From Candidatus Freyarchaeota archaeon (GTDB taxonomy: Archaea > Asgardarchaeota > Jordiarchaeia > Jordiarchaeales > Jordiarchaeaceae), in NCBI GenBank assembly GCA_030587365.1, contig JAUQZE010000034.1:62001-126000 (forward strand): a stretch of DNA of 64,000 bases. The letters run 5' to 3'. The notes beneath the pieces are model-generated. The model was given only the letters and a program-made list of their open reading frames with translations. It made no database searches and was not told the DNA's origin. Positions 26,355 to 35,161 of this stretch are shown here, in pieces. The translations under genes were made by a program, and so were the position numbers. Every line of letters starts with the position of its first letter. The first letter of the stretch is position 1.

Positions 26355-26532
26355 GCTTTATTTAAAAATTTTATTTTTTTACATTAAGCAAGAATCTAAT
26401 TTTTATAATGAAAGGTCTAGTTTTAAAGAAAAGGGTTATTAGTCTAAATTTTGCACGCAGGGAAAACTTTTATTCTTCAACGCAATATTTTTCCAAGGAA
26501 TAACGTATTGTATTTTTGGTGAGGAGCCGACA

Positions 26533-26973
26533 TTGATATACAATGTATACATTCTGACTAAGGATGGTCTGTGTATTCATCACCGTAAATATGGCAGTTT
26601 GGAGTACGATGAGGAACTCGTTACTGGGTTTTTGGGTGCAATTTCATCCTTTGGAAGGGATATTAGTGGTGGGGAAATTGACCTGATTGTACTAGGTGAT
26701 AAGCAGTTTAGTTCGATATCTTCTAAGAATTTAATTTTTGCTGCTTACAGTGATAATGGTGATAAGGTAAAGAAGGTACTCTCTAAGATAAAGGAAGAAT
26801 TTATTAAAAAATATGGTGATATGGATAATTGGAGCGGGGATAAATGCGGGGTAGACGGCTTTGATTCCATATTAGACGAGATAGTCGGAAATTTCGGAGA
26901 AAAAGGTCATTTGAATTTTGCAGAACTTGGTAAGTTATTTGATATTTTTAAAAAGAAACCCAGTTCAATGTAA
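26533..26973 (+). CDS. Longin/roadblock-like small protein
   Basis: A 146-residue protein starting at TTG after GAGGAG. The first ~110 residues alternate strands and helices: YNVYILTKDGLCIHHRKYG, a helix (EELVTGFLGAISSFGRDI), then SSKNLIFAAYSDNGD and a helix. This is the pattern of longin-like/roadblock domains found in archaeal relatives of small-GTPase regulators. No enzyme motif is present. The C-terminal 35 residues are acidic and not recognised. No GTPase gene is adjacent. The fold assignment is by pattern, not by search. Confidence 0.55.
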   Translation: MIYNVYILTKDGLCIHHRKYGSLEYDEELVTGFLGAISSFGRDISGGEIDLIVLGDKQFSSISSKNLIFAAYSDNGDKVKKVLSKIKEEFIKKYGDMDNWSGDKCGVDGFDSILDEIVGNFGEKGHLNFAELGKLFDIFKKKPSSM

Positions 26974-27119
26974 ACAGTAGAGCGGGATTTTTCGGATTCC
27001 AAAAATTTCATTGACTTCTTAAGACGCGAGGTAAAGGCTTTTTAGAAAGGCTAAAGAAAAAGTTACTGATTTTTATCCTAAGAAGAAAGAAAATGCCTAA
27101 TCTTGAAAACTAGTCCTAA

Positions 27120-28328
27120 TCAGGGTTTTTTTATCAAGTCAAGCAAAATTTCCGCAATTTCTGGAAGGTCGAAAAAGTTCATTTTAAGTTTTGGAATAAT
27201 TTTTTTTATTTGTTTGCTGGTGCCTGTTAAAAGCACTGGACACCTTTCAATTTGGAAGTCGATTACTCCCTCAGGAACAGCCACATCTCCCCCGACGGAT
27301 AGCATATGCTGTTTGAGTGATAGAGCTGCAGGAGTACTAACATTGCTTAGAAGTATATTGTGATTAACTGTTTTTTCTTTCATCATCTGAATTCCTGGTC
27401 CACTGACCCCAATAGCTTTCATTATTTCCTCACCATCATCTGAATCTCGGATAAAGTCTATTTCTATCCCATTGTAGGCGCCCCTCTCTGCGATTTTAGT
27501 TGCCTTAGTTATTGCTTCAGCCACTTTAACGGTTTCCTTTGTTTGTTTAACATCATGCGTTCGAATGGCATTAGCTCCATTAAAGACCGCTATAGCCGTT
27601 GCTGCTAGAGAACCCGTCAATCTCTCCTCGGGATTTTTAAGGTCTAGTACTTGCCCGATAAAGGATTTTCGGGACACTGCAACCATAATAGGTTTTTGGA
27701 GAGTTTTTAGTCGAATTAGTTCTCTTATCAATGCTAGGTCAGACTGATACGGTTTCCCAAATCCTATTCCCGGGTCTATAATAATTTTCATCTGGTCTAT
27801 TCCGGCATCTCTGGAGATTTGAAGACTGCCTTTAAGAGATTCTCTAACCTCGCTAATTTTTTGAGCGTCTCCCGGTTTTTCTATAGCCGCCATAAGTATT
27901 ACGGGAGCATCGTATTCTGCAACGACTTTAGATAACTGGGGATCTGTTTTAAAACCACTCACATCGTTAACAGCATTGGCTCCCTTATTCAAAGCCGCCT
28001 CCGCCACCCTCGCTCTCTGCGTATCTACTGATATAGGAAAATCCGTTACCTCTCGTATGGCATTCACAGCCTCAACGACTCTTCTAAGCTCCACCTCTTC
28101 TGAACCAAATTGAGTATTGTAAATTTTGGGAGGCGCGGTTGACACCGCTCCAAGGTCAATATAGTCTGCCCCTTCTTCTATTAGTTTGAGGGTATACTCT
28201 ACTATTTCCTTTGGAGTAGTACGAACCGATCCTTTGTAGAAAGATTCCGGACTTAAGTTTAGGGCTGCAAAGATTCTAACCGGGAATCCGTCGCCGATTT
28301 TTAGATTTCCGAAATTCGCTACCCCCAT
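27120..28328 (-). CDS. Dihydropteroate-synthase-like protein with C-terminal extension
   Basis: About 402 residues. The first ~270 form a pterin-binding TIM barrel: ALNLSPESFYKGS, YIDLGAVSTAPP, PISVDTQRA, AVNDVSG, IDPGIGFGK and VAVSRKSFIG correspond to DHPS motifs. Archaeal members take part in tetrahydromethanopterin or folate-type cofactor synthesis. The last ~130 residues are an extra domain of alternating strands and helices that I do not recognise. GGAGG with 7-nt spacing selects the ATG at 28328 over the one at 28358. The next gene clockwise apart from the inserted tnpB is cofE, another archaeal cofactor gene, so this may be a cofactor locus split by the insertion. Confidence 0.8.
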   Translation of the reverse strand: MGVANFGNLKIGDGFPVRIFAALNLSPESFYKGSVRTTPKEIVEYTLKLIEEGADYIDLGAVSTAPPKIYNTQFGSEEVELRRVVEAVNAIREVTDFPISVDTQRARVAEAALNKGANAVNDVSGFKTDPQLSKVVAEYDAPVILMAAIEKPGDAQKISEVRESLKGSLQISRDAGIDQMKIIIDPGIGFGKPYQSDLALIRELIRLKTLQKPIMVAVSRKSFIGQVLDLKNPEERLTGSLAATAIAVFNGANAIRTHDVKQTKETVKVAEAITKATKIAERGAYNGIEIDFIRDSDDGEEIMKAIGVSGPGIQMMKEKTVNHNILLSNVSTPAALSLKQHMLSVGGDVAVPEGVIDFQIERCPVLLTGTSKQIKKIIPKLKMNFFDLPEIAEILLDLIKKP

Positions 28329-28486
28329 AGATTTTCCTCCAGATTTACTTGAAAACAAACAACTTTAACTCTATAGAGGAGAACTCGCCCTCCGTGAGGG
28401 AGGGGACGAGGGGTCTATATATATTTATAGTGATAAAGAAATAAGTGTAACCAAGAAATAAATATAGGTTTTGATGGGGCAAAGAG

Positions 28487-29647
28487 ATGCGTGGTTACCG
28501 GTTTAGGCTTCATCCCTCAAAAATGATTCAACAAAAGTTGAGTGAGCAGATTGAGCTGTGCAGATGTCTCTACAACAGGCTAATTGAGGAACTCAATAAG
28601 GCTAAGAGAGAAGGTAGAAGGATAACGCAGCGAGACACACAAGCCCTAATCGCGAAACTAAAGAAGACTGAGAAACCCGAACTGAATAAAGTTTACTCCA
28701 AAGTTCTACAGATGGTGAACCATCAGGTCTGGTCAAACATAAGGGCATTGTTCAAGCTAAAACAGAACGGGAAGAAAATCGGCAAACTGCGGTTTAAGGG
28801 GGAGGGTTGGTTTAAGACCTTAAACTTCAATCAATCAGGCTTCAGAATAGAAGAAAAGAAGCTCTACCTATCAAAGGTCGGGGAAATCCCCATAAAAATC
28901 CACCGACCAATAGAAGGCATAATTAAAGGTGTAATCATAAAGAAGGAGAAGTCTGGCAAGTGGTTCGCCAACGTTCAGGCGGAGAATGAGCCCCAGCCCC
29001 TACTTTGCACAGGGAGAGCGGTGGGAATAGATGTGGGAGTAAATTACTTTCTCACCGACAGCGAGTGAAGACAGGTTGAGAATCCTCGCTTCTATGAGAA
29101 AACCCTGGAGAGGATAAAGATTCTCCAGAGAAAACTCTCAAAGAAAAGGAAGGACTCAAGGAACAGAGAAAAAGCAAGGGTCAGACTGGCTGGAGCTTAT
29201 GAGAAGCTGGTGAATCAGAGGAATGATTTCCTCCACAAGCTTTCCCGGTTTTATGCAAACAACTATGATGCTATTTTTGTGGAGGATCTGAGAATCCAGA
29301 ACCTGGTAAGAAACCACAACCTTGCCCAGAGAATACTGGACGCCTCTTGGAGTAGATTCTTCCAGTTGCTGTCCTACAAGGCTGAGAGCGCTGGTGGGAT
29401 GGTGGTGAAGAAGAATCCGGGAAGAACCAGCCAAGCCTGCTCAAACTGTGGGCAGAAAGTTCCAAAAGCTTTAGGTGAGAGAATACACCATTGTCCCTAC
29501 TGTGGTGTTGAGATGGATAGGGACTATAACGCTGCACTGAACATATTGAAGGCAGGGTTGGGACGACCCGAAGAGCCTGTGGAGATGAGACCCCTACAGG
29601 TTATTCCTGCAAGTCTCATCATTGAAGCAGGAAGCCCCTTGCGATAG
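28487..29647 (+). pseudogene. tnpB: tnpB with a nonsense codon (IS200/IS605-type OrfB)
   Basis: The reading frame is intact from 28487 to 29647 except for one TGA at 29066-29068 after LTDSE. GGA, a single-base neighbour, would fit the family sequence there. The RuvC aspartate (GIDVGVNYF), the glutamate (IFVEDLRIQNL), the zinc finger (CSNCG...CPYCG) and the last aspartate (DRDYNAALNIL) are all present, so the copy died recently. No tnpA is present. It lies between the DHPS-like gene and cofE. Readthrough cannot be excluded. Confidence 0.85.
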
Positions 29648-29685
29648 CGAGGAGTAGTTCACTACTCCCTCTTATTCTTATCCCC
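29560..29685 (+). ncRNA. Right-end structured region of the tnpB element (candidate omega RNA)
   Basis: This stretch overlaps the 3' end of tnpB and runs past it. It has three strong hairpins: GATGAGAC pairing with GTCTCATC about 21 nt later, CCTGT with ACAGG, and GGAGTAG-TTCA-CTACTCC as a perfect stem with a 4-nt loop. TnpB guide RNAs come from exactly this place, the 3' end of tnpB through the right element end. Expression is not shown here. Confidence 0.5.
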
Positions 29686-29702
29686 AGTCAAATGGAGATG
29701 AA

Positions 29703-30476
29703 GTGCCCATGGTTATGACCCTTTACCCGCTGCGTACAAAAATTCTAGTTCCGGGTGACGACCTGGCATTAATAATCATAAAAGAAATCGAAGAGCAAAA
29801 CACACCCCCTCTCGAAGACGGAGACATTATTGTCATCACGTCCAAAGCCGTTGCAAGCGCGGAGGGAAGAATAGTGAAACTCAGTGATGTTAAACCTTCA
29901 GAAGAAGCTCGCAGAGTCGCTAAAGAAATCGAATTAGAACCCGAATTTGTGGAACTTGTAATCCGGGAATCGGAAATAGTTTATGGAGGAGTATTCAGAG
30001 CACTGCTTACCTTAAAGGATAACATCCTTCAGGCTAATGCTGGTATCGACAAATCAAATGTTCCCAGCGGCTATGCCGTACTCCTCCCAGAAGACCCTAC
30101 AAGAAGCGCTCACATGATTAGAAACCAAATTTATAAAAAAACGGGGCATAAGGTAGGAGTAATAATCGCTGACAGCAGAACACACCCCTTAAGACTTGGA
30201 AACACCGGATTCGCTCTTGGCGTTGCAGGTTTCAAACCAGTGGTGGACGAGCGGGGAAAAAAAGACCTTTACGGAAACACCTTAAGAATTACTAGGAGAG
30301 CCGTAGCAGATAACCTTGCGTGCGCCGCAGAGATACTAATGGGTGAAGGAAGCGAACAAATCCCAGTTGTAATCATAAAGGGTGCACCTGTAGAAATGAC
30401 CGAGGAGTATGTGGACGGAACTCAGATGATCATTCCACGCGAAGAGTGTATGTATTTTGGAACCATCTTCAAGTAA
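29703..30476 (+). CDS. cofE: Coenzyme F420-0:L-glutamate ligase
   Basis: A 257-residue enzyme that adds gamma-linked glutamates to F420-0 using GTP. Family segments visible are DGDIIVITSKAVASAEGR, ANAGIDKSNVPSGYAVLLP, VIIADSRTHPLRLGNTGFA, GVAGFKP and ITRRAVADNLACAAEILMGE. Length is that of the archaeal single-domain enzyme. GGAG five nt before the GTG at 29703 supports the start. Its presence shows that the organism makes F420. Codons end mostly in A/C. Confidence 0.93.
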   Translation: MPMVMTLYPLRTKILVPGDDLALIIIKEIEEQNTPPLEDGDIIVITSKAVASAEGRIVKLSDVKPSEEARRVAKEIELEPEFVELVIRESEIVYGGVFRALLTLKDNILQANAGIDKSNVPSGYAVLLPEDPTRSAHMIRNQIYKKTGHKVGVIIADSRTHPLRLGNTGFALGVAGFKPVVDERGKKDLYGNTLRITRRAVADNLACAAEILMGEGSEQIPVVIIKGAPVEMTEEYVDGTQMIIPREECMYFGTIFK

Positions 30477-30591
30477 CTTAACTTATTTTTAACCCATTAT
30501 TACCAATTTTTATCAAGCATAATCAAATAATTATTAATTAAAAATCCAAAGCTCATAAAAATCAGTAATTCGAAGATTTTAGGGGGAAAGA

Positions 30592-31485
30592 TTGAAATTC
30601 CTTCCGTATCTAATGTTAACTAAAACCAAACAATATAAATGGTGTATGCTTTTGAAAACTAATGAAACAAGCTGGGACATAGGAGACATAATAAAAGTAA
30701 AATTGTACAAAAAAGGCCTAGACCTGAAAAAACTAGACCTCAAAGACCCACTATTCATACAAGGATGTTCAGGGATCGGGAACGTTGGCCTTATTGCGGT
30801 TCGCCATATGTTGACTGTGGCTAAGGCGCGGCCTCTATTTGAAGTGATGAATTTGGATATGCCTTCGGTGGCCTTTGTTCAGGATGGCTTATTCACGGAT
30901 TGGTCTAACATTTTTTCGGTTACGGTGTATTTATGGAGAAGGTCTAGGGGTAGTAGGGATGTTCTTTTCTCATGCTCGTACACTCAGCCGTTAACGCCTA
31001 TGGGTAGTAACATAATTTCACATGTGCTTCTTAAGAATCTGGGTGATATGCAGGTTAAGGAGTTGGTTTCTTTGGGTTGCTTTGGTACCAACAATTATGT
31101 TAAGGAACCCAAAGTATACGTGTCTACTACAAGTAAGAAGTTGTTAAGCGATTTTGAGAAGATATCTAACGTGGTTCCGCTTAGGGATGGTAGAATTTCG
31201 GGATTAAACGGGATAATGCCGCTGATGGCATCCTCTTATGATATTCTGGGAGTTTCTCTTCTTGCAGAGGGTCTTGCACGAATAAGTTTTAATCCGCGTT
31301 CGTCGAAAGCGCTGATTGAGGTCTTAAACACGCAATATGATCTGAATTTGGATGTGGGAGCTCTGGATGTCTACAGTGAAAAACTGGATAAGGAGATTGA
31401 TAAGCTTAAGTTAAGATTGCCTGCAGAGCAAATGGGGGGTCCAGAAGCCCGCGTTGGACCAGAAGTAGATTCATACTACACTTAA
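30592..31485 (+). CDS. PAC2 (proteasome assembly chaperone) family protein
   Basis: A 297-residue member of the archaeal PAC2 family, recognisable by FIQGCSGIGNVGLIAVRHML and the later RISGLNGIMPLMASSYDILGVSLLAE. In eukaryotes PAC2 assists 20S proteasome assembly; archaeal members are assigned by similarity. It may be relevant that this genome region encodes a ubiquitin-like pathway. GGGGG with short spacing precedes the TTG start; an ATG 18 codons later is possible. The codon third-position preference flips from A/C to G/T near 30785, within the conserved glycine-rich segment. Confidence 0.75.
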   Translation: MKFLPYLMLTKTKQYKWCMLLKTNETSWDIGDIIKVKLYKKGLDLKKLDLKDPLFIQGCSGIGNVGLIAVRHMLTVAKARPLFEVMNLDMPSVAFVQDGLFTDWSNIFSVTVYLWRRSRGSRDVLFSCSYTQPLTPMGSNIISHVLLKNLGDMQVKELVSLGCFGTNNYVKEPKVYVSTTSKKLLSDFEKISNVVPLRDGRISGLNGIMPLMASSYDILGVSLLAEGLARISFNPRSSKALIEVLNTQYDLNLDVGALDVYSEKLDKEIDKLKLRLPAEQMGGPEARVGPEVDSYYT

Positions 31486-31643
31486 AGCTTCAATCTGTGC
31501 CGAGTCTCAAACAACAGATCCTGAATCTTTTGTAAATTACTATTTTGCTTAAAAAAGACTGTTTAAAGCAGAGTAATGGGGGGTGTATTCAATTTTGGGG
31601 GCGTTTGAGGATTTGGGTTGGTTGTCTTTTGTGTATTTTTTGT

Positions 31644-32282
31644 TTACCTGTAATCTGGGGATATTTCTATTTGTTCGGCTTTTATATTAACGAGGCCGTG
31701 GGATTTTAGGTCTGAGATGTATGTTTTGAGCTGGACTATTGTTATTCCGAGGGTTTTGCTGAGTTCTTCGAAGCTTCTGCTGCCCGAGTCTCTTAGTATG
31801 TAGAAGATTTTGTATTTGGGGTCTTTTTCAAAAATTTTTCTTGTTCCTTTTTCTCTCTCCTCTAAGTGGTTCAGTTTGGTTTCCAATTCTTTTATTCTCA
31901 TTTCTTTTTCGGATATTGTTTCTTCGAGCTTTCTCAATTTTCCTTCCTTAACTTGTAATTCTTGTACTCGTTTCTTATCCCGGTCGCCTAGGCTTTCGAT
32001 TTTGTTTTCTAGTTCCTTGTTTTTGTTTTCCAGTTCTTGGATTTTGTTTTTTAATGCGTCTAATTCCTTATCCTTTTCGTCTAGGGTTTGTGTTTTTTCT
32101 TCTATTTTTGATTTTAGTTCTTGTTTTGCTTGGTTTTCTTCGTTTATCTTTTTTTGGAGTTCATTTATTCTGCGTTCTTTTTCTTCTGTTTCTTCTTCCT
32201 TCTTCTTTAGTTGGTCGCTTAGTTCTTGGACTTGGTTATTGAGTCGCTCTAAAACTTTTTTTTGGCTCTCAAATAGTGACAT
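31644..32282 (-). CDS. Coiled-coil protein with C-terminal winged helix
   Basis: A 212-residue protein. Residues 1-145 are a continuous heptad-rich coiled coil, heavy in Glu, Lys and Leu. The last ~65 residues look like a winged helix (YKIFYILRDSGSRSFEELSK then GITIVQLKTYISDLKSHGLV). It could be a dimeric DNA-binding protein with a long stalk. It belongs to no operon: the tnpB element lies just upstream at 32349. Codons end mostly in A/C. Confidence 0.65.
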   Translation of the reverse strand: MSLFESQKKVLERLNNQVQELSDQLKKKEEETEEKERRINELQKKINEENQAKQELKSKIEEKTQTLDEKDKELDALKNKIQELENKNKELENKIESLGDRDKKRVQELQVKEGKLRKLEETISEKEMRIKELETKLNHLEEREKGTRKIFEKDPKYKIFYILRDSGSRSFEELSKTLGITIVQLKTYISDLKSHGLVNIKAEQIEISPDYR

Positions 32283-32699
32283 TTTAATGGCGCCTCGTTT
32301 ATTGGGGAGTACCGTTTAATAATATTTTACTCTTTGATATTAAGACTTAGCTTTGGGACAAAATTAGTAACTCTTTCTTCTCAAAGGACTTTCGCTGGAG
32401 GTTGGGTTAAAACAGCGTACCCTCTACACGTACCATGTTCAGCATCCCACACTTATAAACACTACCACCTCAAGAAAGCAGCCACCCCGTGATGACCACA
32501 CTCACAACTCACTCGAGAGAACTCCGAACAACCCACTCTTAAAAGAAGAAGCACCTTACCCGGAAAAAGGACAAACACGCCCTTTGTACTTTTAAACGAA
32601 GACTTCGTCCCAATTAGGCTTAAAAAAAAGAGGCAGCCTAAAAAAAGTTTGACGACAGAGACGGAGAAATGTGGTGCCCAAGCAGTGCCAGAAACAATC

Positions 32700-33905
32700 A
32701 TGGTGATAAGAACGGAGCAAATCCACCTCCAGCCCAGCGACAACCTGAGCAGGCTGTGCCACCAATCCAAGAATCTCTACAACCAGGCAAACTACGTCAT
32801 AAGGCAAACCCTCCTCAAAACCGGAAAGTGGATAAGATACGGGAAACTCGCGGGGGCGCTCAAAAACTCGGAGAGCTACAAAGCCCTCCCGGCACAAACC
32901 GCCCAGCAAACCCTGAGAACACTGGACCGGAGCTGGAAGGCGTTCTTCCAAGCAACAAGGGAGTGGAAGAGGAACCCGGACAAGTTCCTCGGGAGACCGA
33001 GGATGCCCGGGTACAAGGAGAAAAACGGAGAACACATCCTAATCTTCACAAACCAGCAGTGCCGAATAACGGGCGGAGAAATAAAACTCCCCAAAAAGGC
33101 GAACCTGAAGATTAATGTTAAGACACGGCTGAGTGACGAAACCCCTCTCAGAGAGATCCGAATAGTGCCGAGGGGCTGGGGCTACGTTCTTGAGGTGGTT
33201 TACCACAGGACCGGGGAGCCGCAGAAACCGGACCGGGAAAGAATAGCGGGTGTGGATTTGGGGCTGAGGAACACCGTAACCGTGGTAAACAACATCGGCC
33301 TGGAGCCGATTGCTGTTAAGGGCGGTGCCCTGAAGTCCATAAACCAGTACTACAACAGGGAGAGAGCCAGACTGCAGAGTGCCTACGATCGACAGGGGAT
33401 TAAGACCGGCTCCAGGCTTCTGAAGCTGACCGAGAGGAGGAACCGGAAGATACACGACTTTTTCCACAGGCTGAGCCGCGGAATAGTGGAGTGGTGCGTA
33501 GGACACGATGTGGGCACCGTTGTGGTCGGCTACAACGGCGGTGGCTGGAAGCAGAGCCCACATCTCGGGCGGAGGAACAATCAGAACTTCGTTCAGATAC
33601 CCTTCCGGAAGCTACTGCAACAGGTCTGTTACAAGGCTGAGGAGGCGGGAATAACCGTATTGGTTCGGGAGGAGAACCACACGTCAAAATGCAGCTTCCT
33701 GGACCTTGAACCTCTGGAACACCGTGAGCAGTACGCTGGGAGGAGAATAAGCCGGGGCTTGTTCCGGTCGAATAAGGGAGTGGTGATCAACGCGGTTGTG
33801 AACGCCGCCTACAACATTATAAGGAAGACATTCCCGGAAGCTTTCACAGTGGACGGGATAGAGGGTGCCGGGCTTCACCCAGCTAGAATGAGTTTAACGT
33901 TCTAG
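32700..33905 (+). CDS. tnpB: TnpB-family RNA-guided nuclease homolog, altered catalytic site
   Basis: About 401 residues. It belongs to the branch with KNLYNQANYVIRQ at the N-terminus, GVDLGLRNTVTVV for RuvC-I, GYNGGGWKQ in place of the usual Glu motif, RRNNQNFVQIPF, HTSKCSFLDLE and RGLFRSNKG. The last RuvC block normally reads INADVN; here it is INAVVN, the Asp codon replaced by GTT at 33795-33797. This should abolish cleavage. EENHTSKCS may carry the rearranged Glu of this branch. The frame is open from a TTG at 32649, but the family N-terminus matches the ATG at 32700. It is the only gene of the element. Confidence 0.8.
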   Translation: MVIRTEQIHLQPSDNLSRLCHQSKNLYNQANYVIRQTLLKTGKWIRYGKLAGALKNSESYKALPAQTAQQTLRTLDRSWKAFFQATREWKRNPDKFLGRPRMPGYKEKNGEHILIFTNQQCRITGGEIKLPKKANLKINVKTRLSDETPLREIRIVPRGWGYVLEVVYHRTGEPQKPDRERIAGVDLGLRNTVTVVNNIGLEPIAVKGGALKSINQYYNRERARLQSAYDRQGIKTGSRLLKLTERRNRKIHDFFHRLSRGIVEWCVGHDVGTVVVGYNGGGWKQSPHLGRRNNQNFVQIPFRKLLQQVCYKAEEAGITVLVREENHTSKCSFLDLEPLEHREQYAGRRISRGLFRSNKGVVINAVVNAAYNIIRKTFPEAFTVDGIEGAGLHPARMSLTF

Positions 33906-33949
33906 CGAAGGGCTTATGAAGGAAGAGCAACTAATTTTGTCCCAAAGCT
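33835..33949 (+). ncRNA. Conserved right end of the TnpB element (candidate omega RNA)
   Basis: The last ~115 bp of the element, overlapping the tnpB 3' end, match the short element at 2285-2405 far better than the left ends match each other. A hairpin GCTAGAA...TTCTAGC (33885-33906) is kept in both while its loop changes in sequence and length. GGGCTTCACCC forms a smaller hairpin before it. This is the position of the omega RNA scaffold in TnpB systems. Confidence 0.5.
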
Positions 33950-34167
33950 TTAAGACTTTTTAAGTTCGTAGATGCGGGGAGCTCAGACGCGTTTTCTGTT
34001 TAATAATATTTTTATATTTATAAATAAATTTAAGTTAGTTAAATTATTATTTTTTAAATTTATATAAAAGGTTAATCTATATTTTATTGGAATTTAATCG
34101 TGAGTTTTATATACTTGTTTCGAAATTTTTAAATTAAGAGGAGTTCTTACTAATTGGAGGATTCTAC

Positions 34168-35094
34168 TTGTCAGATGGAGTTGCTTTCCTCTGTTCGTGT
34201 ACAAGCCTGAAAAACGATACGGAAATTAAGATGAATAAGTGTGAGGAAGAACTCCAGGGGGAAGAAGACGGCGCAATTATACCATTCAAATTTTCGTGGG
34301 ACGTACATCTGATGGGCAAGAAAATGCGGATTCGAATGGATAATTATAATAGATTTTTTGATAAACGAATGCTGTACAGAGGTTTTACAGAGATCCTTGC
34401 TTCGCTTATGCCTCTCATATACAATTTAGCACAAGAAAATCAGAAACAAGTTTTTAACAAATTTCGCTCTTATACTTCACTACGCGAGTTTTTGAGCGAC
34501 TTCAAAACTCTCTCTTCGGCTATTCTTCTAAGTAATACTTCTAATCTTCAGGAATTAGACGAATCGACTCTAAAAGTAGAAAGACTGGAATCCATAGTAG
34601 GTAAAGAAATTTCAAATATTAAACCGAACAAACGATTAAGCATTATCATTAAGGAATGGAAAAAATATTTCGATCAAATTATGGAACTTTTTACAAAGGA
34701 TCAATTTAGTACAATTATTTTAGAGTACTATATCGATCTGAATTTACCCGGTTATTCCAGCAGGCTGGAGGAATTCAGAGAGATACTAAAGGAAATTCGA
34801 AACTATAATATAATTCCCATCCTCTCAATAAAGGGTCAAAACGTTTCTGATAAAATTGAAAAAATGCCTTTAAGATTAGCACTTCTTGATAATCAGTCTC
34901 TACAGTTATACGAACTACTCATCGACCTCGCAAGGGAGAAAAGCGTTACAAGTTTTACTCTATTCGATATTGTCAGATATCTCCGGGGAGGAGCAACAAA
35001 TTCACTGAATAATGTCACCCAAAAAAGCCTAGATTTACTCGTGGATAATGGTTTACTTGAAAAAAAGGACAATAAATACCAGTTAATTCTTTAA
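34168..35094 (+). CDS. Hypothetical protein with C-terminal winged helix
   Basis: A 308-residue protein that I do not recognise. It starts at TTG with GGAGG 7 nt upstream. Residues 1-45 are polar with three cysteines; 45-230 are helical and charged. The final ~70 residues (LYELLIDLAREKSVTSFTLF, then NVTQKSLDLLVDNGLLEK) look like a winged helix. It points toward the convergent Orc1/Cdc6-like gene. The upstream 34000-34160 is very AT-rich with a TATA-like TTTTATATAC. A DNA-binding regulator is likely. Confidence 0.5.
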   Translation: MSDGVAFLCSCTSLKNDTEIKMNKCEEELQGEEDGAIIPFKFSWDVHLMGKKMRIRMDNYNRFFDKRMLYRGFTEILASLMPLIYNLAQENQKQVFNKFRSYTSLREFLSDFKTLSSAILLSNTSNLQELDESTLKVERLESIVGKEISNIKPNKRLSIIIKEWKKYFDQIMELFTKDQFSTIILEYYIDLNLPGYSSRLEEFREILKEIRNYNIIPILSIKGQNVSDKIEKMPLRLALLDNQSLQLYELLIDLAREKSVTSFTLFDIVRYLRGGATNSLNNVTQKSLDLLVDNGLLEKKDNKYQLIL

Positions 35095-35161
35095 AGACTG
35101 ATATACTTTTCAGTTTTGAACAAGAAGTAATTCAATAATTTTTTTGAAAGATTGAAGATGT

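Larger units (their letters stand above)
32340..33958 (+). mobile_element. TnpB-carrying transposon with 20-bp TIRs and 9-bp target duplication
   Basis: The element is 32349-33949 (1601 bp). Left end AGCTTTGGGACAAAATTAGT (32349-32368) and right end ACTAATTTTGTCCCAAAGCT (33930-33949) are perfect 20-bp inverted repeats. They are flanked by TTAAGACTT at 32340-32348 and 33950-33958, a 9-bp target duplication. IS200/IS605 elements have neither inverted ends nor duplications, so this one was moved by a DDE transposase acting in trans. The only gene inside is tnpB. The element is GC-richer than its surroundings, a sign of transfer. Confidence 0.88.

Noticed and set aside
29041..29080. Selenocysteine at the in-frame TGA of tnpB
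   Set aside because: No selenoprotein logic applies to TnpB, and a GGA-to-TGA change explains the codon.
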